Assembly: GCA_003523945.1 (NCBI GenBank)
Contig: DOFS01000413.1
Coordinates: forward strand, 29,960 to 44,747
From: Nitrospiraceae bacterium
GTDB taxonomy: Bacteria; Nitrospirota; Nitrospiria; Nitrospirales; UBA8639
Reading direction: 5' to 3'
DNA: 14,788 nt
Made by a program: the position numbers and the translations under genes. The notes beneath the pieces were generated by a model. That model made no database searches. It was not told where the DNA came from and worked only from the letters and a program-made list of their open reading frames with translations. This document shows positions 1-8,743 of the stretch, in pieces (the first letter of the stretch is position 1; the number at the start of each line of letters is the position of its first letter).

Positions 1-2425
1 TTTGGGAGAGGGTGAGGACGGTGAACACCATGGTTTGCCATTGTCCCTGATCGGCCTCATAGGCCCACATTTCAGTGGCCAGCGAGACACCGCCCATCAG
101 CAGCCCCACCCACAAGATGTGTTGCCAGAGGCCACCGGCAAAGATGCTTTCGTTTGGCGGGCGGGGAGGACGCTGCATGATCTTCCGTTCCTCCGGTTCC
201 ATGGCGAGGGCGAGGCCGGGCAGGCCGTCGGTGACGAGATTGATCCATAAAATCTGAATGGGGAGCAGGGGAATCGGCAGGCCAAATAAGGGTGCCAGAA
301 AAATCGTCCAGATTTCTCCGGAATTGCTGGTCATCGTGTATTTCACAAACTTGCGGATGTTGTCATAGATCCGGCGTCCGTCCCGGACGGCGGTGACGAT
401 GGTCGCAAAATTATCATCCAACAAAATCATGTCGGAGGCTTCCCTGGCTACGTCTGTGCCGGTTTTCCCCATCGCGATGCCGATGTTGGCCTGGTTCAAG
501 GCGGGGGCGTCATTCACTCCGTCGCCGGTCATCGCCACAAACTCTCCCCTGGTTTGGAGGGCTTGGACGATGGCAATTTTTTGCGCGGGAGTGATGCGGG
601 CATAAACGCGGGTATCCTTAACCAGTTTCGCCAGCTCTTCAGGGGAACGATGTTCCAACTCCTGGCCGGTCAGCACGGTGGTCTCTTTGTCGATGATGCC
701 GACGCGTGAGGCGATGGCTTGGGCTGTGCCAGGGTGATCGCCGGTGATCATGACGGGCTTGATGCCTGCAGATTGACAGAGGGCGACCGCCTGCGCGGCT
801 TCCTCCCGTGGAGGATCCATTAAGCCGGCAAATCCCAGAAAGGTGAGTTCGCGTTCGATGGCCGGTGGACTTAGGTCTGGGGGAGCCTGGTCCCATTGGC
901 GATACGCCACGGCTAAGACCCGCAAGCCTTCATTGGCCATCTGTTCGGCCTGCTCTAACAGACTGTCTGTGGCCAGGGACTCAGGGCCGGTCTGTGTGAG
1001 CATGGATTCGCAAAGCGGAAGAAGTTTTTCCGGCGACCCTTTGGTGAAGGAGATGATGCCTTCCGGCATGCGATGCAGCGTCGTCATGCATTGCCGGTCT
1101 GAGTCGAAGGGGATTTCTTGTACGCGGGGATTCGTGGTCTCCAATGTGTCTTTGTCATACCCTGCCTCGCTGGCGGCCAGGTACAACGCGACCTCCGTGG
1201 GATCGCCCAAGGTCCGGCCAACGGTTTGTGCTTTCGCATCGTTGTTCAACGCCAAGGCCAGAAAAAATAAATGGATTGGATTGTGGAGATCGGCTTCGGT
1301 GGGGGGGTGTTCGCCTGCAGAAGGCTGCAGGATGTCCCCGGCCACAGACATCTGCTCCACCCGCATGGAGTTTTGTGTGAGTGTGCCCGTCTTATCCGAG
1401 CAGATATAGGTGACCGAGCCTAATGTTTCCACAGCGGGCAGTCGGCGGATCAACGCCTGCTTTCGCGCCATTTTACGCGCGCCCAATGCCAGGGAAATCG
1501 TGACGACGGCTGGCAAGGCTTCAGGAATCGCGGCCACGGCCAGACTCACGGCGGTCAGGAACATGAGCACCGGTGGCTCACCCCGCCAGACCCCCACGGC
1601 AAACAACACCACACAGATTGCCAGGACGGCTAGCGCGAGGCGTCGTCCAAACAACGCCAGGCGTTGTTGCAAGGGCGTTTTGATGTCTTCGTCTTTGTGG
1701 AGGAGCGAGGCGATCTGACCTAGCTCTGTCTGCAGGCCGGTGCCTATGACGACCCCTGTGCCCCGGCCGTATGTCAGGAGTGTGCCTTTATAGGCCATAT
1801 TCCGACGATCACCCAAAGGAAGTTTCCCGTCGTCAAGCGGGTCGGTCTGTTTGTCTACCGGGACGCTCTCGCCCGTGAGCGCCGATTCATCCACTTTGAG
1901 TTGAACCGCTTCGATTAATCGAAGGTCGGCAGGGATGAGGTCTCCGGCTTCCAGCAGAACGATGTCGCCCGGTACCACATCGAGCGTGGAGAGCGAGAGG
2001 ACTTGCTTCTCACGCCTCACGTGCGTCGTGGGCGTGGCGAGCTTCTTGATGGCTTGCATGGCGCGGTCCGCCCGATATTCCTGCACAAACCCGATGATCC
2101 CGTTGAGCACCACAATGATGACAATCGCCAGCGCATCCAGACGCTCGCCCAATATGCCCGAGACAATGGCTGCTCCAATAAGCACCAGGATCATGAAGTC
2201 GGTGAATTGATCGATGAAGATTCGCGTGAGACTGCGCTGCCGATGTTCGGGAATGGTGTTTTGGCCATGCTGTTGCAAACGGCGGCGGGCTTCCCCGGCA
2301 TTCAGCCCCGTGTGAGGATCGACTTCCAGCCGTTGACTGACATCCGGGATAGAAAGAGTATGCCAGACCGTCTCGGTTGGCGATGGGAGAGGGATCCCTG
2401 CGGTTGTATCGGACTTGTTGGACAT
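1..2425 (-). CDS. Cation-transporting P-type ATPase, Ca2+ (type IIA) class, C-terminus beyond window
   Basis: This is an ion pump of the inner membrane that uses ATP to move a cation, most likely Ca2+, out of the cytoplasm. About 808 codons are visible without a stop, and the family is usually near 900 residues, so roughly the last two membrane helices are missing. In order it shows an N-terminal cation-ATPase domain, the actuator motif TGES, the TM4 motif IPEALP (Glu near residue 302), the phosphorylation motif DKTGTLT (Asp near 344), TGDHPGTA, the hinge GDGVNDAP (near 634-641), then SNSGEI and NLVTDGLP. The Glu of TM4 and the Asn/Glu and Asn/Asp residues of TM5 and TM6 match the Ca2+-binding residues of SERCA/PMR1-type pumps, which favours Ca2+. 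The ATG at 2425 has no strong ribosome-binding site. It lies 18 bp after the cytochrome stop, so translation is probably coupled. A Mn2+ or Na+ specificity cannot be excluded. Confidence 0.93.
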   Translation of the reverse strand, partial: MSNKSDTTAGIPLPSPTETVWHTLSIPDVSQRLEVDPHTGLNAGEARRRLQQHGQNTIPEHRQRSLTRIFIDQFTDFMILVLIGAAIVSGILGERLDALAIVIIVVLNGIIGFVQEYRADRAMQAIKKLATPTTHVRREKQVLSLSTLDVVPGDIVLLEAGDLIPADLRLIEAVQLKVDESALTGESVPVDKQTDPLDDGKLPLGDRRNMAYKGTLLTYGRGTGVVIGTGLQTELGQIASLLHKDEDIKTPLQQRLALFGRRLALAVLAICVVLFAVGVWRGEPPVLMFLTAVSLAVAAIPEALPAVVTISLALGARKMARKQALIRRLPAVETLGSVTYICSDKTGTLTQNSMRVEQMSVAGDILQPSAGEHPPTEADLHNPIHLFFLALALNNDAKAQTVGRTLGDPTEVALYLAASEAGYDKDTLETTNPRVQEIPFDSDRQCMTTLHRMPEGIISFTKGSPEKLLPLCESMLTQTGPESLATDSLLEQAEQMANEGLRVLAVAYRQWDQAPPDLSPPAIERELTFLGFAGLMDPPREEAAQAVALCQSAGIKPVMITGDHPGTAQAIASRVGIIDKETTVLTGQELEHRSPEELAKLVKDTRVYARITPAQKIAIVQALQTRGEFVAMTGDGVNDAPALNQANIGIAMGKTGTDVAREASDMILLDDNFATIVTAVRDGRRIYDNIRKFVKYTMTSNSGEIWTIFLAPLFGLPIPLLPIQILWINLVTDGLPGLALAMEPEERKIMQRPPRPPNESIFAGGLWQHILWVGLLMGGVSLATEMWAYEADQGQWQTMVFTVLTLSQ

Positions 2426-2443
2426 TTTAGTTGGTGAAATTTC

Positions 2444-2932
2444 TTAACCCTCTTTAATTTGATACATCTCATGGCATGCCAGGCATCTGGTCGTGATAGT
2501 CGACAGGCGTTGAAGAATATCCTGTGATGTCGTGCCCCCGGTGATCGCATCCGCCAATTCGTCAAAATCCCGATGTACGGACATTCCAAGCTGTTTAAGG
2601 GGAAGAGGAAGTTTAAGCATGAGCGAGGGATTGTCATCGACGGCCATCTTCATTCCGGCCGAACGGGCCGCCGCTGCAGCCTGAGCATGTCCTTGGCTCT
2701 GGTCAGGATCGCTCAGGCCCGTCACGACGCCATGCACGGCCTGAAGGAGTTGCCGCATTTCGGTCAGGATAAAGTCCCGTTCGGTTGGAGCAAGATGCAC
2801 AACCGTCCGGCCATCGGCTGAAGGGGTGGTCGCCCCTTGAAAAAAGAACCAGCCCAGCAGGCCGGCGGTGACTATCCAGAGCACGAGAGCAACCGGGCAA
2901 AGAATTTTTGAGAAGAATGGTGAAGATGACAA
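2444..2932 (-). CDS. Membrane-anchored cytochrome c'-like monohaem protein
   Basis: A 162-residue protein with a single hydrophobic segment at about residues 10-32 (signal anchor or signal peptide), then a helical periplasmic domain. Its only haem-binding motif, CLACH, sits at residues 150-154, close to the C-terminus. A C-terminal CXXCH after several amphipathic helices is the layout of the cytochrome c' / c-556 four-helix-bundle family; the spacing and a segment like LPLPLKQLGMSVHRDFDELA fit that fold. The start is TTG at 2932, chosen because a very good AGGAG Shine-Dalgarno lies 6-7 bases upstream and no ATG suits the frame better. It is the first gene of a two-gene unit with the P-type ATPase. 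Family members bind small gases or carry electrons, but no specific role can be read here. Whether the anchor is cleaved is uncertain. Confidence 0.85.
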   Translation of the reverse strand: MSSSPFFSKILCPVALVLWIVTAGLLGWFFFQGATTPSADGRTVVHLAPTERDFILTEMRQLLQAVHGVVTGLSDPDQSQGHAQAAAAARSAGMKMAVDDNPSLMLKLPLPLKQLGMSVHRDFDELADAITGGTTSQDILQRLSTITTRCLACHEMYQIKEG

Positions 2933-2938
2933 CTGGAA

Positions 2939-2945
2939 TCTCCTT
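2939..2945 (-). promoter_or_regulatory. Shine-Dalgarno deciding a TTG start
   Basis: AAGGAGA on the minus strand lies 6 bases before the TTG at 2932. It is the strongest ribosome-binding site near this frame and fixes the cytochrome start at a non-ATG codon. Confidence 0.7.
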
Positions 2946-3163
2946 ATTTATTTAATTAACTCGTGATCCCCTTCCTGTGCAGATCAGCCTTGCTGCGTTC
3001 AGGAATTGACTTCATTTTGGGAATCGAATGGGGCATTATTCTACATGACGAATGATTTTGACTGTACCTCTTTTCCCCAATGCTCCGGCTCATCGTTTTC
3101 GGCCTATTGAAGATAGTTGAGGTTTTGCTAGTTATATCTATCATTTCAAGTTCTCACACAATA

Positions 3164-3179
3164 AGGCATATCTCTTGCC
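3164..3179 (+). promoter_or_regulatory. Candidate sigma-54 (-24/-12) promoter for the por operon
   Basis: The sequence AGGCATATCTCTTGCC carries GG (3165-3166) and GC (3177-3178) separated by exactly 10 bases, as sigma-54 promoters require. It also keeps GGCA and TTGC of the consensus. Transcription would begin near 3190, about 50 bases before the first por gene. This is a motif match only; no activator-binding site is recognised, and a poor sigma-70 alternative (TTGCCA, 17 bases, TGCTAG) overlaps it. Confidence 0.35.
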
Positions 3180-3240
3180 AACTAGATTATCAGTGAGTGC
3201 TAGCGGCAGGAATGCATTCAGGTGAATTGATGGGAGGCCG

Positions 3241-3813
3241 ATGATCCAAATCCGTATTCATGGCAGAGGAGGACAGGGCGTGGTGACTGCGGCCGAGCTG
3301 CTGGCGTTAGCGGCATTCCGGGATGGGAAGGAGGCGCAGGCCTTTCCCAGTTTTGGATCTGAACGGACCGGTGCGCCGGTGACCGCATTCTGTCGGATCA
3401 ATTCTCAACCGATTCGTAGTCGGGAGCCGGTCTATCACCCGGATGTTTTACTCATACAGGACTCCACCCTGCTGCATCAGGTAGATGTCTTTGCCGGATT
3501 GGCCTCATCAGCATTCGTCCTGATTAATTCCACGCGAGATGTGGAGGCACTTCGTCTTACGGACTTTGTCATCCAACATCCAGCAGTGCAGATGCATACC
3601 CTCCCGGCATCTGATCTGGCCCTGAAACATCTTGGGCGACCGTTTGCCAATATCGGGATGGTGGCCGGTTATGCGGCCCTCACCGGGGAAGTCAGCAAAG
3701 CTGCCGTGAATCAGTCGATCACGGAGAAGTTTCCTGGAAGGATCGGAAAATTGAACGGGGCGGTGGCCGCAGAGGTGTATGACTATGTTGCGGCAAATCT
3801 GGCCAAGGTCTAA
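3241..3813 (+). CDS. porC: Pyruvate (2-oxoacid):ferredoxin oxidoreductase, gamma subunit
   Basis: This 190-residue protein is the gamma subunit of a multi-subunit 2-oxoacid:ferredoxin oxidoreductase, a cytoplasmic enzyme that interconverts 2-oxoacid plus CoA with acyl-CoA, CO2 and reduced ferredoxin. The N-terminal GRGGQGVVTAAELLA loop and the following FPSFGSERTGAPV segment are diagnostic of the family; the domain binds CoA in solved structures. The length is normal for a free-standing gamma subunit. The ATG at 3241 follows GGGAGG by 3 bases. It is first in a compact operon, 26 bp ahead of the alpha subunit. The gamma-alpha-beta order with no separate small ferredoxin (delta) subunit is notable. 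The substrate is taken as pyruvate from the alpha subunit; 2-oxoglutarate or another oxoacid cannot be fully excluded. Confidence 0.93.
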   Translation: MIQIRIHGRGGQGVVTAAELLALAAFRDGKEAQAFPSFGSERTGAPVTAFCRINSQPIRSREPVYHPDVLLIQDSTLLHQVDVFAGLASSAFVLINSTRDVEALRLTDFVIQHPAVQMHTLPASDLALKHLGRPFANIGMVAGYAALTGEVSKAAVNQSITEKFPGRIGKLNGAVAAEVYDYVAANLAKV

Positions 3814-3839
3814 TTCAATCGAGTAATCAACAAAAGACC

Positions 3840-5093
3840 ATGAAACACCATATTGAAGGATCTCAAGCCGTAGCCCATACCGTCGCTTTGTGTCGACCTG
3901 AAGTGATGGCTTGTTATCCGATCTCTCCGCAAACCCATATTGTCGAAACGCTTTCACGAAAGGTGAAAGCGGGAGAAATCGGCAATTGCCAATTTCTGAA
4001 TGTCGAATCGGAGTTCGGGGCCTTAAGCGTACTGATCGGCGCCTCGGCCATGGGCGCGCGAACCTATACCGCAACGACAAGCCAGGGTCTCTTGTTCATG
4101 GCCGAGGCCGTCTATAACGCGGCGGGATTGGGTCTTCCCATTGTCATGACCATTGCCAATCGCGCCCTCGGCGCGCCGATCAATATCTGGAACGATCATT
4201 CGGACAGTATGTCCATGCGGGATGCCGGGTGGATCCAGTTGTTTGCGCAGGATAATCAAGAAGCCGCCGATCTTCACATTCAAGCCTTTCGGCTGGCTGA
4301 GGAACTGAGTTGCCCGGTGATGGTGTGCATGGACGGCTATATTCTCACTCATGCATATGAGGTGGTGGATCTCCCCACGCAAGAACAGGTGGATGCCTAC
4401 GTGCCGGCGTTTGAACCGGTTCAAGTGTTAGACCCACAGGACCCTGTATCCATTGGTGCGATGGTCGGGCCGGAGGCCTTTGCCGAGGTTCGGTTTCTTG
4501 CCCATCACAAGCATGTGCGGGCGCTGGAGGCCATTCCACGACTCTCTCAGGCGTTTCAGGACATCTTTCAGCGACGGTCTGGTGGTTTGATGGATACGTA
4601 TCACACGGATAATGCTGAAACTCTTCTTCTGGCACTGGGGTCGGTGAACGGCACCATAAAAGATGCGGTGGATGAGTTGCGGAAAGAGGGGTGGCCTGTC
4701 GGGTCAATCGCCTTATGCGCATTTCGTCCCTTCCCCTCCCATGCTCTTCGCCATGTTGTTCAGGATGCCAAGCGGATCATTGTTTTTGAAAAAGACCTGG
4801 CGGTGGGTATGGGTGGAATTGTGTCCAGCGATGTGAAGATGGCCCTTCAGGGGTTACCGATCATCGTGGATACGGTGATCGCCGGACTTGGAGGTCGCCC
4901 GATTCCTAAAGCCTCAGTCATTGATACGGTGAAGCAAGCATGCTTGGAGGGTTTGGAAGAACCCCATTTCCTCGATTTGAATTGGGACGAAATCAATCGT
5001 GAATTGACCAGACAACAGGCCCAGCGGCGTTCCGGACCCACCGCGGAAAATCTTCTTCGGGAGGTGGGGCCTCCTGGCACAAAACCCGTGTAA
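3840..5093 (+). CDS. porA: Pyruvate (2-oxoacid):ferredoxin oxidoreductase, alpha subunit
   Basis: This 417-residue alpha subunit supplies the pyrimidine-binding half of the thiamine diphosphate site together with the transketolase-C-like domain. Visible signatures are ACYPISPQTHIVE near residue 23, NVESEFGALSVLIGASAMGAR, the TATTSQGLLFMAEA block, and ANRALGAPINIWNDHSDSM followed by RDAGWIQLFA. The last stretch resembles pyruvate-type rather than 2-oxoglutarate-type alpha subunits, where the residue pattern after the TSQG block differs. The usual YPITP is YPISP here, a Thr to Ser change at a position that contacts substrate in pyruvate:ferredoxin oxidoreductase structures. The C-terminal domain starts around residue 255 (LLLALGSVNG) and includes the VFEKDLAVGMGG segment. 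The start ATG has only a weak upstream AAAAGA, so it may depend on coupling with the preceding gene. The beta subunit begins 20 bp after the stop. Confidence 0.94.
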   Translation: MKHHIEGSQAVAHTVALCRPEVMACYPISPQTHIVETLSRKVKAGEIGNCQFLNVESEFGALSVLIGASAMGARTYTATTSQGLLFMAEAVYNAAGLGLPIVMTIANRALGAPINIWNDHSDSMSMRDAGWIQLFAQDNQEAADLHIQAFRLAEELSCPVMVCMDGYILTHAYEVVDLPTQEQVDAYVPAFEPVQVLDPQDPVSIGAMVGPEAFAEVRFLAHHKHVRALEAIPRLSQAFQDIFQRRSGGLMDTYHTDNAETLLLALGSVNGTIKDAVDELRKEGWPVGSIALCAFRPFPSHALRHVVQDAKRIIVFEKDLAVGMGGIVSSDVKMALQGLPIIVDTVIAGLGGRPIPKASVIDTVKQACLEGLEEPHFLDLNWDEINRELTRQQAQRRSGPTAENLLREVGPPGTKPV

Positions 5094-5113
5094 TCGCCCG
5101 TGATGAGGTTGGC

Positions 5114-6109
5114 ATGTCATATCAACGAGTGAAATTTTATCAAACCGGCACCTTCACGGTTGGCAACCGGTTATTGGATGAATCGGATCGCACGGTCCAA
5201 GCCCGGATGGATCGAACTAATTCGCTCAATGCAGGGCATCGCGCCTGCCAGGGTTGCGGAGAAGCGCTGGGCGCCCGTTATGCGCTTGATGCCGTGATGC
5301 GCGCCACGCGTCAGCAGATGGTTGCGGTGAATGCCACCGGCTGCCTGGAAGTCTTCTCCAGTCCCTATCCGGAAAGTGCCTGGCAGATTCCCTGGATGCA
5401 TTCATTGTTCGGCAATGCCCCGGCGGTGGCGAGCGGCGTGGCGGCAGCTCTGCGGGCCAAAGGCAGAACGGATGTCCGTGTCATTGCGCAGGGCGGAGAT
5501 GGCGCGACCGTTGATATCGGGTTCGGGTGTTTGTCCGGTATGTTCGAACGCAATGACGATGTGTTGTACATCTGTTATGACAATGAGGCCTATATGAACA
5601 CGGGCGTTCAACGATCAGGGTCCACCCCGCCACGAGCCTGGACCAATACGACGCAGGCCGTGGGAACAAACCCCGGTAATCCCATGGGCATTGGAAAAAA
5701 TCTTCCACGAATTGCGATGGCTCACGGCATTCCCTATGTGGCCACGGCCTCGGTGGCCGATCTCCATGATCTGGAAGCCAAAGTGACGAAGGCTATGAGC
5801 ATCAGGGGCGCACGGTATATTCATATCCATGTTCCCTGTCCGCTTGGCTGGAAATCGGATCCTGCGCATACGATCAAAGTCGCCCGCCTGGCGGTGGAAA
5901 GCGGCCTCTTTCCGTTGTTTGAAGCCGAAGGGGGCGAAGTGACCGATCGAACGCCTATCCGGAAAAAGGTTTCTGTCGAGCAATATCTGGAGCTTCAAGG
6001 TCGGTTCAAACATCTCTTTCATCCACGGGATGAGCGTGCTCTTGAAACGATTCAGGCGATTGCGGATGCCAATATTCATCGGTATCAGCTCCTTCCTTTA
6101 AAGGCATGA
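5114..6109 (+). CDS. porB: Pyruvate (2-oxoacid):ferredoxin oxidoreductase, beta subunit (TPP and [4Fe-4S])
   Basis: This 331-residue beta subunit binds the diphosphate end of thiamine diphosphate and the proximal [4Fe-4S] cluster. The four cluster cysteines are visible: CQGC at residues 45 and 48, C77 in NATGCLEVF, and C242 in VPCPLGW. The TPP/Mg motif is GGDGATVDIG (127-136) with the partner NEAYMNTG at 157-164. The ATG at 5114 is preceded by GATGAGG at suitable spacing. The roughly 40 residues before the first cysteines are longer than in minimal beta subunits and have no recognised domain. Its stop codon overlaps an ATG of the next gene (ATGA at 6106-6109), which argues for co-translation with the GltD-ferredoxin protein and a shared complex or pathway. 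Confidence 0.94.
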   Translation: MSYQRVKFYQTGTFTVGNRLLDESDRTVQARMDRTNSLNAGHRACQGCGEALGARYALDAVMRATRQQMVAVNATGCLEVFSSPYPESAWQIPWMHSLFGNAPAVASGVAAALRAKGRTDVRVIAQGGDGATVDIGFGCLSGMFERNDDVLYICYDNEAYMNTGVQRSGSTPPRAWTNTTQAVGTNPGNPMGIGKNLPRIAMAHGIPYVATASVADLHDLEAKVTKAMSIRGARYIHIHVPCPLGWKSDPAHTIKVARLAVESGLFPLFEAEGGEVTDRTPIRKKVSVEQYLELQGRFKHLFHPRDERALETIQAIADANIHRYQLLPLKA

Positions 6110-6111
6110 TA

Positions 6112-7740
6112 ATGGAACAGAAACCCTTTGCCATTACATTGAACCCCGCTTCAAGCCTGGCTAATCATACCGGCAACTGGCGGACGATGCGTCCGGTCTA
6201 TGTTGATCACCTTCCGCCCTGTAATCAGGGCTGCCCTGCTGGCGAAAATATACAAGGCTGGTTGTATGAGGCGGAGGAAGGTAAATATGAACAGGCCTGG
6301 CGAAAAATTATGGAAGATAATCCCTTTCCGGCGATTCATGGTCGCGTGTGTTATCACCCGTGTGAAACGGTCTGCAATCGGGGCCAACTCGATGAACCCG
6401 TGAGCATTCATGCCGTTGAGCGATTTTTAGGCGATTACGCGATTGAACAGGGGTGGCAGGTGGAAGCGGGAGTGTCCACAGGAAAGCGGGTCCTGATAGT
6501 CGGCGCGGGACCCAGTGGGTTATCTGCCGCCTATCATCTCGCCCGTCTGGGTCATGAGGTCACGATTATTGAAGCGGGTCCGAAACCGGGAGGCATGATG
6601 CGGTTCGGGATTCCACAATACCGTCTCCCCCGCAATATCGTGGATGCCGAAATTGCCAGAATTGTGGCCATGGGCGTCTCGATCCACCTCAATCACAAAG
6701 TCGAGAATTTGGAGACGACGATCAAAGCAGGCGCCTATGATGCCGTGTTTCTGGCCATTGGCGCCCACCTGAGTAAGCGGGTCAATATCCCAGGCCGGGA
6801 TGCCGGCCGAATGATCGATGCCTTGAAATTTCTCAAGGGCATGGAGGGTGAGGCCGCTCCCAAGATCGGCCGGCGGGTTGTGGTGTATGGTGGAGGTGAT
6901 ACGGCCATTGATGCCGCGCGGACGGCCAAACGATTGGGTGCCGAGGAAACGATCCTGATTTATCGGCGTGATCGCGGGCACATGCCCGCCCATGATTTTG
7001 AGGTGGAAGAAGCCCTGGAGGAGGGCGTGCTGACCCGGTGGTTGAATACCATCAGGCAGGTGGATGATACGAAGTTGACCGTTGAGGAAATGACGCTGGA
7101 TGATCAGGGACACCCGCATCCCACCGGCCGGTTCGAAACGTTGCAAGCCGACACGGTCATTCTGGCGGTGGGACAGGAAGTCGATACCGGGTTTTTAACG
7201 GATGTGCCCGGATTGGATATTTCGTCGGATGGGGTGATTCAAGTTGATGCCTCGATGATGACCGGGCGTGCAGGGGTGTTTGCCGGGGGGGATATGGTGC
7301 CGGCAGAGCGCACGGTGACGGTGGCCACCGGCCATGGGAAAAAAGCGGCCAGGCATATCGATGCCTATCTTCGCGGCTGTGTCTATGTGAAACCACCGTC
7401 TAATGCGGTGGCCACCTCTGATCGCCTCAATACCTGGTACTACACCGATGCGGACAAGAGCCGACAGCCCTACCTGGACTTGGCGCGGCGTCGGGCCAGT
7501 TTTGAAGAGGTGGTTGGTGGATTGGATAAGGACACGGCCTTGCTTGAAGCCCGACGATGTCTTTCTTGCGGGAATTGCTTTGAGTGCGATACGTGTTATG
7601 GGGTGTGTCCGGACAACGCCATTATCAAATTGGGTCCGGGGAAACGGTACGAAGTGAATTACGACTATTGCAAAGGTTGCGGTCTGTGTGCGGAGGAATG
7701 CCCCTCCGGAGCCATCGATATGGTTAAAGAGGTCAGATAA
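6112..7740 (+). CDS. GltD-like NAD(P)H/FAD oxidoreductase fused to a 2[4Fe-4S] ferredoxin domain
   Basis: A flavoprotein of the glutamate-synthase small-subunit family joined to a C-terminal ferredoxin domain. Numbered from the ATG at 6112, cysteines at 37, 41, 80, 84 and 88 (CNQGC, CYHPCETVC) form the N-terminal Fe-S region. The FAD motif VGAGPSG lies near 131-137, the NAD(P)H motif YGGGDTAIDAA near 259-269, and FAGGD near 390-394. After CLSCG, the C-terminus carries CX2CX2CX3CP (489-499) and CX2CX2CX3CP (520-530), two complete [4Fe-4S] sites. It is the last gene of the por operon, which has no separate delta ferredoxin, so the fused domain probably takes that role and passes electrons between oxidoreductase and NAD(P)H. 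I chose 6112 because AAAGG lies 7 bases before it; the ATG at 6106 overlaps the porB stop and is the alternative. Glutamate synthesis is unlikely because no large subunit is nearby. Confidence 0.9.
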   Translation: MEQKPFAITLNPASSLANHTGNWRTMRPVYVDHLPPCNQGCPAGENIQGWLYEAEEGKYEQAWRKIMEDNPFPAIHGRVCYHPCETVCNRGQLDEPVSIHAVERFLGDYAIEQGWQVEAGVSTGKRVLIVGAGPSGLSAAYHLARLGHEVTIIEAGPKPGGMMRFGIPQYRLPRNIVDAEIARIVAMGVSIHLNHKVENLETTIKAGAYDAVFLAIGAHLSKRVNIPGRDAGRMIDALKFLKGMEGEAAPKIGRRVVVYGGGDTAIDAARTAKRLGAEETILIYRRDRGHMPAHDFEVEEALEEGVLTRWLNTIRQVDDTKLTVEEMTLDDQGHPHPTGRFETLQADTVILAVGQEVDTGFLTDVPGLDISSDGVIQVDASMMTGRAGVFAGGDMVPAERTVTVATGHGKKAARHIDAYLRGCVYVKPPSNAVATSDRLNTWYYTDADKSRQPYLDLARRRASFEEVVGGLDKDTALLEARRCLSCGNCFECDTCYGVCPDNAIIKLGPGKRYEVNYDYCKGCGLCAEECPSGAIDMVKEVR

Positions 7741-7778
7741 GAAAAAAGAAGGGAACCAGGCTCAGATAGCTTCCACAG

Positions 7779-7808
7779 TTGGGAACGGCCTAGCGAATAG
7801 ACTATATT
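7779..7808 (+). promoter_or_regulatory. Possible sigma-70 promoter for the universal stress gene
   Basis: TTGGGA (7779-7784), an 18-base spacer and TATATT (7803-7808) lie in the 118-bp gap after the por operon, about 50 bases before the stress gene. The -10 matches at 5 of 6 positions and the -35 at 4 of 6. No convincing intrinsic terminator is seen in this gap, so read-through from por is possible. Confidence 0.3.
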
Positions 7809-7858
7809 GACGGTCACCAGACATTGCAGAAACAGGGTGTCACACGAGGGAGATGTTT

Positions 7859-8725
7859 ATGAAATATTTATTAGCAGTTGATGGATCGGATCAGTCAATC
7901 GATGCGACACGAGCGTTTGAAGCCCTGAATCCGGGGGAGAGCCTGATGGTGTTACATGTGGTGAATGTTCCGGGTATCCCCTATCCGTCGATCGGTGCGG
8001 GGGTCGCGAAGGATTTGTCGATGGCGGTGGACAAAGCGATGAGGGACGAAGGCGAGCGCATCATTGATCAGGCGGTGTCCCTCTTGCCTCTTCATCCGGG
8101 ATCGATCATGAAACGACTGGAAAATGGCACTCCTGCCGAGGTCATTCTCACCATTGTCAAAGAGAAGAGCATAGATCTCGTGGTGCTGGGCGCCAGGGGA
8201 ATAGGACAGTTTCGGGAGCAGATGTTCGGAAGCGTTTCGCATCGTGTGATGACACATGCATCGTGTTCGAGCCTGATCATTAAGAAGCCCATTCGCAAGA
8301 TCCAGGAGGTATTAATCCCTGTTGAAAGCCAGGAAGACGGCGAAGCGGTGGTGCGGTTTTTGAAAAAGAAGCCATTCCGGGAACCGATCTCTGCGACGGT
8401 CCTGCATGTGATTCCTTTTTCGGAACCGGTCTGGCCGGTGGGTGCGATGATTTCTCCGGAATTTCGAAAAGAAATGATCGCCTATGGGGAGAAATTTACA
8501 AATGGAATCAGCGGAGAATTAACCCGGATGGGCCATAAGGCCCAGGGGATTGTCATCGTTGGAGCCCCCTCGCATACGATCATAGAGGAAGCGACAAAAA
8601 ATGCGACCGATCTCATAATGATGCGAACGCATAGCCGATCCGGTGTGAGTCGGTTCCTCTTAGGGAGCGTTTCCCATTCCGTTGTGCATCACACCGAGTC
8701 TTCAATTTTGTTCGTGCGTGAATGA
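7859..8725 (+). CDS. Tandem-domain universal stress protein (UspA family)
   Basis: A 288-residue cytoplasmic protein made of two UspA domains. Domain 1 (about residues 1-145) starts with YLLAVDGSDQS and ends with GARGIGQFREQMFGSVSHRV; domain 2 (about 146-288) starts with EVLIPVESQEDG and ends with RSGVSRFLLGSVSHSVVHH. Both C-terminal blocks keep the G-X2-G-X9-G-S/T pattern typical of ATP-binding Usp domains, less cleanly in the second, where the first Gly is Ser/Arg. The start is ATG 7859 because GAGGGAG ends 6 bases before it; the upstream in-frame ATG at 7853 touches that site and is unlikely to be used. These proteins act in stress and energy-limitation responses by binding ATP and, in some, partner proteins. 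No specific partner is evident, although the gene sits directly after the por operon. Confidence 0.92.
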   Translation: MKYLLAVDGSDQSIDATRAFEALNPGESLMVLHVVNVPGIPYPSIGAGVAKDLSMAVDKAMRDEGERIIDQAVSLLPLHPGSIMKRLENGTPAEVILTIVKEKSIDLVVLGARGIGQFREQMFGSVSHRVMTHASCSSLIIKKPIRKIQEVLIPVESQEDGEAVVRFLKKKPFREPISATVLHVIPFSEPVWPVGAMISPEFRKEMIAYGEKFTNGISGELTRMGHKAQGIVIVGAPSHTIIEEATKNATDLIMMRTHSRSGVSRFLLGSVSHSVVHHTESSILFVRE

Positions 8726-8743
8726 TCCGGTGCAAAGAACAAT

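Noticed and set aside
843..1409. Long plus-strand open frame (188 codons) and others across 1-2430
   Set aside because: They are antisense shadows of the P-type ATPase, whose minus-strand frame shows every family motif without interruption.
2302..2637. Minus-strand 111-codon frame over the cytochrome/ATPase junction
   Set aside because: It overlaps two well-supported genes in another frame and has no family features.
2956..3144. Minus-strand 62-codon frame in the divergent intergenic region
   Set aside because: Polar, low-information sequence with no ribosome-binding site; it would occupy the region expected to hold both promoters.
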